Of a stretch of DNA of 64,000 nt, positions 37,485-45,830 are shown piece after piece. A program made the translations under genes and the position numbers. The notes beneath the pieces are model-generated. The model did not search any database, was not told the origin of the DNA, and saw only the letters and a list, made by a program, of their open reading frames with translations. Origin of the DNA: CAVZXS01 sp963779325 (GTDB lineage: Bacteria > Bacteroidota > Bacteroidia > Chitinophagales > Chitinophagaceae); assembly GCA_963779325.1 (NCBI GenBank), contig CAVZXS010000002.1, forward strand, positions 1 through 64,000, in the 5' to 3' direction. How positions within the stretch are numbered: the first letter of the stretch is position 1; every line of letters starts with the position of its first letter.

Positions 37485-38372
37485 ATGAAAAAAGCATTTA
37501 TCCAATTACATATTTCAGTTTTTCTTGCCGGCTTTACCGGTGTGTTGGGCCGATTAATTCATTTAAACGAAGGACTGTTGGTTTGGTACAGGTTGCTGCT
37601 TACTTCCGTCAGCATGTGGATTTTATTTACGTTTACAAAAAAAATACAAAAAATATCTCGGGTTGATATTATAAAACTTTCGGGCATCGGTTTTTTAGCG
37701 GCTATACACTGGGTTACATTTTACGGTTCTATCAAAAGTGCCAATGTATCGGTGGCATTGGTTTGTTTTTCCTCCGTAGGTTTTTTTACCGCTTTGCTGG
37801 AGCCGGTATTGCTTCGCAAAAAAATAAATATGGCGGAAGTATTATTGGGACTGCTTGTTATAGCGGGTATCTATATTATTTTCGAATTTGAAGGCGGCTA
37901 TCGTACGGGAATTATTTTGGGTGTTTTATCTGCAGTGCTTTTAGCCTTTGTAATGATTTTTATCGGACAATTTGTACAAAGAATAAATACAGAGACAACA
38001 CTTACCTGGCAACTAACGGGAGGTTTTATTGCTTTGTCGTTCGTAATGCCGTTTTATATGCTTCGGTTCCCGACCGATTATATTTTCCCTGATGCCGAAG
38101 ATTGGATGTGGTTGCTTTTTTTAGCATGGGTATGTTCGGTATTGGCCTTTCAACTTTCGGCTAAGGCGTTAAAAAAATTATCAGCTTTCACCGTCAATCT
38201 CAGTTTCAACCTGGAGCCCGTCTACGGTATCTTGCTGGCATTTATTTTATATAACGAGAATAAGGGTTTGAGTAAATGGTTTTATTGCGGCTTCGCTTTA
38301 ATAGCGGCCTCATTGATTATACATGCATTCATTTTATTGAAAACGAAAAAAGCGGCAACCGATGCAGCCTGA
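37485..38372 (+). CDS. EamA/DMT-family transporter
   Basis: 295 residues with about ten hydrophobic helices arranged as two EamA repeats. GRLIHLNEGLLVWYRLLLTS, AIHWVTFYGSIKSANVSVAL, PVLLRKKINMAEVLLGLLVI, and in the second repeat LSFNLEPVYGILLAFILYNE are typical. It exports a small metabolite or amino acid; the substrate is unknown. The next gene starts inside its last codons (11-base overlap), so the two are translationally coupled. Confidence 0.88.
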   Translation: MKKAFIQLHISVFLAGFTGVLGRLIHLNEGLLVWYRLLLTSVSMWILFTFTKKIQKISRVDIIKLSGIGFLAAIHWVTFYGSIKSANVSVALVCFSSVGFFTALLEPVLLRKKINMAEVLLGLLVIAGIYIIFEFEGGYRTGIILGVLSAVLLAFVMIFIGQFVQRINTETTLTWQLTGGFIALSFVMPFYMLRFPTDYIFPDAEDWMWLLFLAWVCSVLAFQLSAKALKKLSAFTVNLSFNLEPVYGILLAFILYNENKGLSKWFYCGFALIAASLIIHAFILLKTKKAATDAA

Positions 38373-39240
38373 TGATTATCACAAAAAAATAATTGACTAT
38401 TACACCCATACGGAATACTCGTATAAAGATTCGTGGGATTTGAATAATAGTTTGGCTATTCATTACGGTTATTGGGATGATAAAGTAAAAAGCTTTCCGC
38501 AGTCATTGATTCGTATGAACGAAATAATGGCGGAAGCCGCTCAAATTAATGCAACTGATAAAGTATTGGATGCCGGTTGCGGAGTGGGGGGCAGCGCAGT
38601 TTATTTAGCAAAAAATATAGATTGCAGGGTAACGGGTATTACACTAAGCGAACGACAAGTATTGCAGGCAACTACCAATGCAAAGAAAACCGGAGTGAAT
38701 GAATTGTTAAATTTTGAAGTAATGAATTACAGTGCGACAAATTTTGCCGATGAAAGTTTTGATGTAGTCTGGGGATGTGAAAGTATTTGCTATGCCGATG
38801 ATAAAAATGCTTTTATAAAAGAAGCATACCGTTTGTTAAAACCCGGCGGCCGGCTGGTAATGGCCGACGGTATGGTTACTGATTTTGAAAATAATAAACA
38901 CCCTGTTATTCGCGATTGGCTAACAGGTTGGCAGGTAAATTATTTGGAGACACCCGAACGCTTCGGGAAGTATATACATGATGCGGGTTTTGTAAACAGC
39001 AGTTTTACAGATATAACAAACCACACCAAACACAGCAGCCGGCGATTAAATTATTTATTTTATGCCGCTACCTTATATGTTTGGTGGAGAAGGCTTACTT
39101 TTAGAAAGACGATGGATATAAAAAAGAAAAATATCATCGCCTGCCGAAAGCAATATGTTGGCATGAAAAGAGAAACTTTGGATATACGGATTGATAACAG
39201 CAACAAAGGCCCGGGTTTGATTTTTATTTTACGTAACTAA
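38362..39240 (+). CDS. Class I SAM-dependent methyltransferase (tocopherol/sterol MT-like)
   Basis: 292 residues. The SAM-binding motif VLDAGCGVGGSAVYLAKN lies near 69-86, then VTGITLSERQVLQATTNAKK, ESFDVVWGCESICYADDKNA and AYRLLKPGGRLVMADGMVTD. The pattern resembles gamma-tocopherol/MPBQ and sterol C-methyltransferases. The N-terminus (HYGYWDDKVKSFPQSLIRMN) also fits. Substrate unproven. It overlaps the DMT transporter gene by 11 bases. Confidence 0.88.
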   Translation: MQPDDYHKKIIDYYTHTEYSYKDSWDLNNSLAIHYGYWDDKVKSFPQSLIRMNEIMAEAAQINATDKVLDAGCGVGGSAVYLAKNIDCRVTGITLSERQVLQATTNAKKTGVNELLNFEVMNYSATNFADESFDVVWGCESICYADDKNAFIKEAYRLLKPGGRLVMADGMVTDFENNKHPVIRDWLTGWQVNYLETPERFGKYIHDAGFVNSSFTDITNHTKHSSRRLNYLFYAATLYVWWRRLTFRKTMDIKKKNIIACRKQYVGMKRETLDIRIDNSNKGPGLIFILRN

Positions 39241-39298
39241 GTAATAACTGCGTTGATATACTTTTCTCAGCGATCTCTGCAGCTCAGCGTGCTATTTT

Positions 39299-40384
39299 TT
39301 ATTTTATACTTACCAACCTTGTGCTGAGTACTTCATTGCCCGTAATAACTTGCACCGTATACAAACCTTTTGAAAGACCGGCGGGACTTGTTATTGTAAA
39401 AATATTTTCACCTTTTACCAATCTTTTATTTTCCCGGTAAATTACCTGTCCTGAATTAGTAATTATTCTTAACTCGCCGGTTGTTACTGCATCACTGCTG
39501 ATGTTGATGTTTATTTTATCCGTAACGGGATTGGGAGAAACAGTTAATGTATTATTTGACTTACTGCCGGATTTTACAGTTACAACAGAACTGTATTTAT
39601 AATTGCCGTCAATATCTGTTTGTTTAAGTCTGTAATAATTAGTCACTGCCGCCGGAGAATGATCGGTAAAATTGTAATGAACAGTTTGCGATGTGGTGCC
39701 TGCGCCGGTTACTTTACCGATCGTTTCATATTGGTTACCGTTACCGCTTCTTTCTATTTCAAAATAAGCATTGTTCGTTTCGGATTCTGTTGTCCAGTTA
39801 AGTATAACTTTTTTATCAAGTTTTACAGCAGTGAAGTTGCTAAGTGTAACAGGAAGAAATGTGCTCCCCAATTGAGTAGATCCGCAAAATGTATAAGGGC
39901 CTGTTCTGGCGCCGGCATTATTTCCTACACCAAATATTCTGAAATAATAAACTTGATTGACTGTAAGACCGGTAAGGTTTAATGTCTCAGATCCGTTATT
40001 ACCAAGCAGGTTAGCGCAACCGATTTGCGTTAAGCCCGGGCAAGCAGAGCCGGAAAAAGCCTGCAGTACAATATTAAATGCGGAAGTAGGAGCTACGACA
40101 ATAGTCGCCGTAGATGATTGAGCAATAAATTTGAACCATACATCGGAGCCCAAAGTACCTGAAACACAGGCCGCCAACGGCGCAGGCGCACAGGCATCAA
40201 GCGCAACAGTTGGCTCAAATGCGGCTTCATTAGACAAAGTTTGAGCGCCGGAAGGACAATTGGTTAACCATGCCTGGTTAAAAGTTACCGCAGTAGCAAA
40301 TGTTGTACCGCCTCCTAAAATTTGTGCGTAAGAATAATTAGCTGCGATCAGTAAGAAAAGTGCGAGTAGATTTTTGTTTTTCAT
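39299..40384 (-). CDS. T9SS type A sorting-domain secreted protein
   Basis: 361 residues: a signal peptide (LLALFLLIAANYSYAQ), a Cys-containing domain (CVSGTLGSDVWFKFIAQSST, VYYFRIFGV) of about 30-165 resembling bacterial pre-peptidase/PPC-type domains, a fibronectin-like domain (LPVTLSNFTAVKLDKKVILN, TNNAYFEIERS), and a C-terminal type A sorting tail (VSPNPVTDKININIS ... GLYTVQVITGNEVLSTRLVS). The last part directs export by the type IX system, so a functional T9SS is implied. The Fn3-like domain and linker are shared with the beta-helix protein at 700-2406. Confidence 0.92.
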   Translation of the reverse strand: MKNKNLLALFLLIAANYSYAQILGGGTTFATAVTFNQAWLTNCPSGAQTLSNEAAFEPTVALDACAPAPLAACVSGTLGSDVWFKFIAQSSTATIVVAPTSAFNIVLQAFSGSACPGLTQIGCANLLGNNGSETLNLTGLTVNQVYYFRIFGVGNNAGARTGPYTFCGSTQLGSTFLPVTLSNFTAVKLDKKVILNWTTESETNNAYFEIERSGNGNQYETIGKVTGAGTTSQTVHYNFTDHSPAAVTNYYRLKQTDIDGNYKYSSVVTVKSGSKSNNTLTVSPNPVTDKININISSDAVTTGELRIITNSGQVIYRENKRLVKGENIFTITSPAGLSKGLYTVQVITGNEVLSTRLVSIK

Positions 40385-40574
40385 TTTACAGTTGATTTTA
40401 TCAAATAGGTATTGATTTTTTTTACGAACTGCAAAAAGAAGGAATTAATCCCGCTTAACACTTTATAAGTGGTAATGATTTCTTAAGGAGCCTTAAGTTT
40501 TTTGGGTTTTCAATGCAGGAAGACCCAATGTATGAAGCGAGGATTACCGCAATCGTTATAGTGGTTTTTTTATT

Positions 40575-40658
40575 GCGGAGAAATGAGTAGCAGAGAAGCT
40601 GAGATCAACAGGCCTACTCTGCGTAGTCTCTTTTTCTCAGCTTCTTTGCGTTTATGAC
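40575..40658. repeat. Dispersed 84-87-bp repeat, copy 1
   Basis: It matches 41204-41290 in the same orientation, for example AATGAGTAGCAGAG, GCTGAGATCAA, CTCTGCGTAG and CTCTTTTTCT. The two copies flank the TonB-domain gene. A diverged fragment (CTCAGCGATCTCTGCAGCTC) appears at about 39265. The 338-base spacer 40385-40722 shows no other feature. Confidence 0.8.
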
Positions 40659-40722
40659 GGGGTGGCTAATGACATATTATACCAAAGATTTAATATGCGA
40701 ACTTTCTGCCGGCAAATTTCAC

Positions 40723-41145
40723 TTAGCCATTTACTACCTCGAACATAACGGGCTGCCTGCGGTATGCTTTTACGGGGCGTCCGTTCTGCTGAGCAGGAGT
40801 CCATTTCGGCCCTTTCTTTATTACTCGTATTACTTCTTTCTCCATTCCGTAGCCGTGGTTGGTGGTAGCTTCAATATTGCTGATAGTACCGTCATATCCT
40901 ACAATGAACTGAACAATTACCGTGTATTTGCCTAACGGTGCTTTCTTTTTTGTGGCCACATTTCCATTTAAGTTGCTTTCAAGAAATGCACGCCATGCCG
41001 GTTGACCTCCGGGAAATTGAGCTTCCTTTTCAACACGTTGAAAAATTTCGTCTTCTGCTTCCGAGGTTGTATCAGTTGCTGCGTCCTGGCTAAAAGCATT
41101 GAATGACAAAAGCAGTAAAATAAAAAGCGATAGTGGCTTATTCAT
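40723..41145 (-). CDS. TonB C-terminal-domain protein
   Basis: 140 residues with a signal peptide (LSLFILLLLSFNAFSQ) and a TonB/TolA C-terminal domain (FPGGQPAWRAFLESNLNGNV, YTVIVQFIVGYDGTISNIEA, EVIRVIKKGPKWTPAQQNGR, PVKAYRRQPVMFEV). There is no N-terminal membrane helix plus Pro-rich spanning segment, so it is not a full energy transducer; it is a stand-alone periplasmic TonB_C domain. Family naming is firm, physiological role is not. It is bracketed by two direct copies of a dispersed repeat. Confidence 0.9.
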   Translation of the reverse strand: MNKPLSLFILLLLSFNAFSQDAATDTTSEAEDEIFQRVEKEAQFPGGQPAWRAFLESNLNGNVATKKKAPLGKYTVIVQFIVGYDGTISNIEATTNHGYGMEKEVIRVIKKGPKWTPAQQNGRPVKAYRRQPVMFEVVNG

Positions 41146-41203
41146 TGTAAATAATTTGGGTTGAAGATAATAGGAAAATTATTTTGGTGCAAGTTATTTC
41201 AAC

Positions 41204-41290
41204 GCAGAGAAAATGAGTAGCAGAGTTTTCGCTGAGATCAATAGGTATACTCTGCGTAGCCTCTTTTTCTTTGCTCCTCTGCGCTTATGA
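41204..41290. repeat. Dispersed 84-87-bp repeat, copy 2
   Basis: Second copy of the element at 40575-40658, in the same orientation, upstream of the TonB-domain gene. Confidence 0.8.
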
Positions 41291-41348
41291 ATTTAATAAA
41301 AAAGCCTGCTCCATTCATGAAGCAGGCTTTTCAAAAAGTAATACTAAA

Positions 41349-41750
41349 TTATTTTACCGCACTTGCACCGGCTGTTGCTACTGCATGATCGTTTTCTACA
41401 CTGCTGCCCGAAACACCGATGGCGCCAATTACTTCGCCAGCCACATTTTTAATTATTACACCACCGGGAAAAGTAATTAACCCGCCGTTGGAATGTTCGA
41501 TATTATATAATGAAGCGCCGGGTTGCACCAGCGGAGTAAGTACTGCCGTGTCCATGGTAAACCATGCAGCTGTTTTTGCTTTCTTACAGGAAATATCAAC
41601 CGAACCTATCCATGCGCCATCCATGCGGGCAAAGGCCACAAGGTTACTGCCGGCATCTACCACGCAGATATTCATTTTAGTTTTTAATTCCGCTGCTTTC
41701 AGTTTGGCTGCAGCAATGGCTGCTTCAGCTTGTGTTAGTGTTACATTCAT
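41349..41750 (-). CDS. GlcG/HbpS (DUF336) family protein
   Basis: 133 residues, the standard length for the HbpS/GlcG fold. It starts MNVTLTQAEAAIAAAKLKAA, followed by MNICVVDAGSNLVAFARMDG, SCKKAKTAAWF, NGGLITFPGGVIIKNVAGEV and IGAIGVSGSSVENDHAVATA. HbpS of Streptomyces binds haem and senses redox stress, but most members have no proven role. It is cytosolic. It sits alone on the minus strand upstream of the SH3/BON pair. Confidence 0.93.
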   Translation of the reverse strand: MNVTLTQAEAAIAAAKLKAAELKTKMNICVVDAGSNLVAFARMDGAWIGSVDISCKKAKTAAWFTMDTAVLTPLVQPGASLYNIEHSNGGLITFPGGVIIKNVAGEVIGAIGVSGSSVENDHAVATAGASAVK

Positions 41751-41895
41751 GGTTTTATTTATTTAATATTTTCAAGAAAGACATGAAGGTATATGATTGC
41801 TATGGCAAAAACACGAAAGATTAAAAATAGAATTGGTGCTTTGCATAAAAAAGCCTGCTTGATTAAGCAGGCTTAAGAAAAATAATTTAATTTTT

Positions 41896-42318
41896 TTATC
41901 CTAACGGAGACAGGTACTGAGTATAAGAATACCCCTGCTCGCCCTGATCGGTTTTAATAACCCACCACTGGTCGTTTTCTTTTGTTACCAATGTAACTAT
42001 TTCGCCGCGGGCGGCTTTTCCTACTATATCGTGTTCGGTGCCGGGTCCTTTGCGTATGTTCAGGTTGCTTTTGTTGGTAGTTACTTTCAGTTGACTGCCT
42101 TCTGCTACACCGGCTACGCTGTTAATATTCATTACTAAATCGCCCGAGGAAAAATCCGGATCTGTTTTTTCATAAATATCCCATAGCTGCGTTTTTACAG
42201 CACCGGGCGCATCGCCGTCTATATATAATACAGCGTCCTGCTCACGTACCTGTAAGTTTTGTACGCCGGCTGCGGTAGCGGCGTCTACCAGTTCTTTATA
42301 TTTATCTTGTAATGCCAT
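41896..42318 (-). CDS. SH3b-domain protein
   Basis: 140 residues. The N-terminal half is a small BON-like or LysM-like alpha/beta unit (LVDAATAAGVQNLQVREQDA, LYIDGDAPGAVKTQLWDIYE). The C-terminal half is a bacterial SH3 domain (TTNKSNLNIRKGPGTEHDIV, QWWVIKTDQGEQGYSYTQYL). There is no signal peptide. It follows the BON-domain lipoprotein gene after 18 bases, so the two form an operon and possibly a stress-related pair. Confidence 0.88.
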   Translation of the reverse strand: MALQDKYKELVDAATAAGVQNLQVREQDAVLYIDGDAPGAVKTQLWDIYEKTDPDFSSGDLVMNINSVAGVAEGSQLKVTTNKSNLNIRKGPGTEHDIVGKAARGEIVTLVTKENDQWWVIKTDQGEQGYSYTQYLSPLG

Positions 42319-42336
42319 AATAATTTTTCTCCTTTT

Positions 42337-42825
42337 TTATTTTTTTACTAAACCTGTGTTGTCAATTTTCTTTAGTTTCAATGCGCTCAGCGCCATCATC
42401 AATTTTTGAAGATCGGCTTTTTTAATTTCGCCGCCCAAAGTTACTGCACCGTCTTTAACGGTAGCTGTAACGCCGGGGAAACTTGCCAGTGCATCCATAA
42501 CGGTTTTGCTTAATACATCATCGGGGTTAACCACCACCGGCGGCATTACCGTACAATTATTTACTACTGATTTTACACCCTTAACGCCGGCTACTAATTT
42601 TTCGCAACTCGCTTTGCAGGCATCATCTTTACACTCGCCGCTGATAGTGGCTACACCTTCTTTTACATCTACCATAGTAGTAGCGGCAGATGGGTCAGCT
42701 TTTAATGCAGCTTCGACGGCAGCTTTAATATCCGCGTCCTTCGGTTTCTTTTTGCAACCCGTAGAGGTGCTTATGAGTGCTACCGCGCCAATGAGCAACA
42801 GCAGCGAACTGAGTTTTTGTTTCAT
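42337..42825 (-). CDS. BON-domain lipoprotein
   Basis: 162 residues with a lipoprotein signal (LLLLIGAVALISTSTGC) and two BON repeats (IKAAVEAALKADPSAATTMV, EGVATISGECKDDACKASCE, VAGVKGVKSVVNNCTVM, and VMDALASFPGVTATVKDGAV, TLGGEIKKADLQKLM). BON domains bind phospholipid or act as periplasmic envelope-stress modules, as in OsmY. It is cotranscribed with the downstream SH3b gene. Confidence 0.92.
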   Translation of the reverse strand: MKQKLSSLLLLIGAVALISTSTGCKKKPKDADIKAAVEAALKADPSAATTMVDVKEGVATISGECKDDACKASCEKLVAGVKGVKSVVNNCTVMPPVVVNPDDVLSKTVMDALASFPGVTATVKDGAVTLGGEIKKADLQKLMMALSALKLKKIDNTGLVKK

Positions 42826-42956
42826 AATGTTGATTTAAGTTTTTAGTTATGGATGTAAGTTATGTTTTTTGGTAAATAAGTTGCGTTCTTGTGAAAAAAA
42901 AATTAAATTATTTCTGTAATTTTTTTAAAATAGAATTTGATTTCATAATTACTGCT

Positions 42957-43009
42957 GTTGGCGGGGACGCCAACAGCGGCGGTTCGCTATAGTTGGCGTC
43001 CCCGCCAAC
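42957..43009. repeat. Perfect 18-bp inverted repeat
   Basis: GTTGGCGGGGACGCCAAC (42957-42974) and GTTGGCGTCCCCGCCAAC (42992-43009) are exact reverse complements with a 17-base loop. Each arm is also semi-palindromic. No T tract follows, so it is not a typical terminator, although it lies just behind the ABC-F gene. It resembles REP/MITE-type elements. Confidence 0.75.
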
Positions 43010-43023
43010 CATGATAAGCATGA

Positions 43024-44985
43024 TCAATTACCCGCTTCTGCTTCTAATTTCATAATCGTTTCAAATACTTTTTCGTATTCGTCATTCAATTGTTTCAGTT
43101 CCAGGTCGGTTTTTTTATATTCTTTTTCGGTTTGTATAAATTTTTCACTGTTACTGTAGGTTTCGGGCAATGACATGGCAGTCTCCAGGTCTTTTCTTTG
43201 CTGTGTCAGTTTCGAAATCTTTTCTTCTAACTGCTGAAAGTGACGCTGCGTTTTTTGCATTTCTTTATTGGCTCCTTTGTTTACCCGGGGCGGGTTCGGC
43301 GCCGTTTCTTTCCAGCCGGTTTTTGCCGTTTCTTTTTCTTTGGCGGGTGTGTTTGATGCTTCGGGTTTTATATGCTTTTGCTCCAGCATTCTTTTCTTCC
43401 ATGCAGCATATTCATCATATCCGCCGGCAAATTCTTTTATTTCATGGTCTATAATTTCCCAAATCTTAGTTGCTGTTTTCGATACAAAATAGCGGTCGTG
43501 ACTCACCAATATCAAGGTGCCTTCATATTTATTCAGCGATTCTATCAGCAAGTCGCAACTGTGCATGTCTAAGTGATTGGTAGGTTCATCTAACAGCAGG
43601 AAGTTTGCTTTGCTGATAATGGTTTTAGCCAAGGCCACTCTTGCTTTTTCGCCACCGCTCAATACTTTTATTTTTTTATCGGTATCATCGCCGCTGAATA
43701 AAAAACAACCCATAAGTGTACGCAGCTCCTGCTCAGTTTGTTGACTACCGCAGGTTTTCATTTCATCTAATATAGTATTGTTTAAATCCAAATGCTCTAA
43801 CTGGTGCTGGGCGTAAAAACTTTCTTCTACGTTATGCCCCCATTTTCTTTCGCCGTCGTCGTATTTTTCTACACCGGCAATAATGCGCAGCAGGGTCGAT
43901 TTACCTTTTCCGTTGGCGCCTATCAGTGCAATTTTATCGCCGCGGTTTATTTCTACATTCCCTTTTTTTACAATTACATTTTCACCAAAGGCTTTAGAAA
44001 TATCTTTTAATTCCACCAGCACTTTGCCGGGCGTTTTATCTACCCGGAAATTGATTCTTATATTGGGTCTTTCCAATGATACATTTTCTATCCGTTCAAT
44101 TTTGTCTAATCGTTTTACCAAGCTCTGCGCGGCCGCCGCTTTGGAAGCTTTTGCTTTAAAGCGTTCGATAAAGCGTTCCTGCTGCCGTATATAATCCTGC
44201 TGATTTTCAAAAGCTTTTTGCTGCATATCTATTCGCAAAGCTTTTTCTTTTTCGTAGTAATCGTAGTTGCCGTTGTAGATATGCAATTCTTTCTGGTACA
44301 CTTCTACAATTTTTGTAACCATGCGGTTCAAAAAATATTTATCGTGACTTACAATTACTACGGAGCCCTGGTAATGCAACAAATATTTTTCCAGCCACTC
44401 AATACTCGGTAAGTCAAGGTGGTTGGTAGGTTCATCCAATAATAATAAATCGGGCTGTTGCAAAATCATCTTGGCCAACAACACCCGCATACGCCATCCT
44501 CCACTAAATTCTTTGTAGGGTCTTTTTAAATCGGCATTGGAGAAACCCAGTCCCTGTAATACTTCTTCGGTTTTATGATGAATATTGTAACCGCCGAGTG
44601 TTTCCAGTTCGTGTAATTTATCGGTGTATTCGTGCAGCAGTTTTTCGTCCGATGTTTTTTCCAACTCAATACCTATTTCTTCAATTTCTTTTTCTAATTG
44701 CTGTATTTTTTCAAAGGCACCCAATGCTACCTCCAAAATAGATTCGTTGGTATCAAAACTCAACAGGTCCTGGTGTAAATAACCGATAGACGTGGTGCGA
44801 CTTCTTTCTACCGTACCCGAAGAGGGAGTGTATTCACCGGCGAACAATTTTAATAGCGTTGATTTGCCCGTACCGTTGTAACCGATAAGACCGATGCGTT
44901 CATTGGGCTGTATATGCCATGTGGCATCCTGCACAATAGTTCTTGCACCAAATTCGAAAGTAAGATTTGTAAAACCTGCCAGCAT
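43024..44985 (-). CDS. ABC-F family ATP-binding protein
   Basis: 653 residues with two fused nucleotide-binding domains and no transmembrane segment. Walker A sequences are GYNGTGKST (35-43) and GANGKGKST; signatures are FSGGWRMRVLLAKM and LSGGEKARVALAK; both Walker B are LLLDEPTNHLD. The P-site tRNA interaction motif linker and a charged C-terminal coiled coil (EKISKLTQQRKDLETAMS) are present. ABC-F proteins act on the ribosome as translation factors (EttA/Uup-type) or antibiotic resistance proteins; this is of the Uup/YheS-like type. Its start is preceded, 36 bases upstream, by an 11-copy heptamer array. Confidence 0.95.
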   Translation of the reverse strand: MLAGFTNLTFEFGARTIVQDATWHIQPNERIGLIGYNGTGKSTLLKLFAGEYTPSSGTVERSRTTSIGYLHQDLLSFDTNESILEVALGAFEKIQQLEKEIEEIGIELEKTSDEKLLHEYTDKLHELETLGGYNIHHKTEEVLQGLGFSNADLKRPYKEFSGGWRMRVLLAKMILQQPDLLLLDEPTNHLDLPSIEWLEKYLLHYQGSVVIVSHDKYFLNRMVTKIVEVYQKELHIYNGNYDYYEKEKALRIDMQQKAFENQQDYIRQQERFIERFKAKASKAAAAQSLVKRLDKIERIENVSLERPNIRINFRVDKTPGKVLVELKDISKAFGENVIVKKGNVEINRGDKIALIGANGKGKSTLLRIIAGVEKYDDGERKWGHNVEESFYAQHQLEHLDLNNTILDEMKTCGSQQTEQELRTLMGCFLFSGDDTDKKIKVLSGGEKARVALAKTIISKANFLLLDEPTNHLDMHSCDLLIESLNKYEGTLILVSHDRYFVSKTATKIWEIIDHEIKEFAGGYDEYAAWKKRMLEQKHIKPEASNTPAKEKETAKTGWKETAPNPPRVNKGANKEMQKTQRHFQQLEEKISKLTQQRKDLETAMSLPETYSNSEKFIQTEKEYKKTDLELKQLNDEYEKVFETIMKLEAEAGN

Positions 44986-45020
44986 GTTTATTATTGATTA
45001 CTAATTATTTTTTATTTTAC

Positions 45021-45097
45021 TTTTAGCTTTTAGCTTTTAGCTTTTAGCTTTTAGCTTTTAGCTTTTAGCTTTTAGCTTTTAGCTTTTAGCTTTTAGC
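45021..45097. repeat. Heptanucleotide tandem array, 11 x TTTTAGC
   Basis: Eleven perfect copies. On the coding strand of the ABC-F gene the array reads GCTAAAA and ends 36 bases before the ATG, so a change in copy number could alter its transcription. Confidence 0.97.
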
Positions 45098-45220
45098 TTT
45101 TTTTCCGCGGGTGCAAATGTAACGCAAATCCGGCTGTTTGCGGGTTAAGAATTTGCAGTGAAGTCAGTTTTTATACTTTATCAACATTATAGCAAGTTTG
45201 TTCTTTAACGAAATGTTTTC

Positions 45221-45650
45221 TTAAGCCCGAAGGGCTTTAATATTCAATAACCGACGGTAAAGCCGACGGACGATGCCGGTAAAACTAACCATAGCCCTGA
45301 AAGGGTTAAATAAAAAAGCATGGGGCTATCTATACGTACTATTTTATAAGATTTATATTCAACCGCGGTAATATTATTAAGTTAAGCTCCGAAGGAAATC
45401 CGTGTTTATAGTTAAACATTATCTTTTAATATTACCCGGCTCCATGGGAGCTTCGTGAACCTATTCCACGGGCAAATACATTTGCTCCGCTATATTTACA
45501 ATTTGTATTTGCACCGCCTTATAAGAGCTTTTTATTTTGTATGGATTGATATACAGATGATAAATTTCACGCGGCTCCACCGGAGCCGTAATGCCATACT
45601 GATGATCCTTTTCCATAAACACGATACCCCGAGGGGGCCGAGTCGCTTAA
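45221..45650. repeat. Cluster of palindromic spacer motifs
   Basis: Between the ABC-F and DUF3347 genes, the 845-base spacer shows a series of hairpins: AAGCCC-gaa-GGGCTT (45223-45237), AGCCCT-gaa-AGGGTT near 45292, GCTCC-atg-GGAGC (45439-45451), CGGCTC-cac-cGGAGCCG (45572-45588) and ACCCC-gag-GGGG near 45627. The style matches palindromic spacer repeats known from Bacteroidota. An open frame at 45455-45655 has no coding support. Confidence 0.55.
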
Positions 45651-45783
45651 CTTAATGACATTGTCAGGGCTATGTATCTTATTAAATTGTTATTGCTACA
45701 AGTTTTGTCTGAGGCTGATAATATTTAAGCCTTTCAGGTTTCTCTTAAAACCTCGGTAATCAGCTTTCGCTCATCAAATTCCT

Positions 45784-45814
45784 CTTGTAATCTCTTCATC
45801 CCGGGCTACCTTTG
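45784..45814 (+). promoter_or_regulatory. Bacteroidota-type promoter for DUF3347 gene
   Basis: CTTG (45784-45787), a 19-base spacer and TACCTTTG (45807-45814); only one base departs from consensus. The ATG at 45831 follows after 16 bases. Confidence 0.7.
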
Positions 45815-45830
45815 CTGAAATTTTTTTTAT

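Noticed and set aside
40723..41145. Complete TonB energy transducer
   Set aside because: It has a signal peptide and the TonB_C domain only; the membrane helix plus Pro-rich spanning part is missing.
45455..45655. 66-residue open frame in the ABC-F/DUF3347 spacer
   Set aside because: It runs through palindromic spacer motifs, and neither composition nor length suggests a gene.
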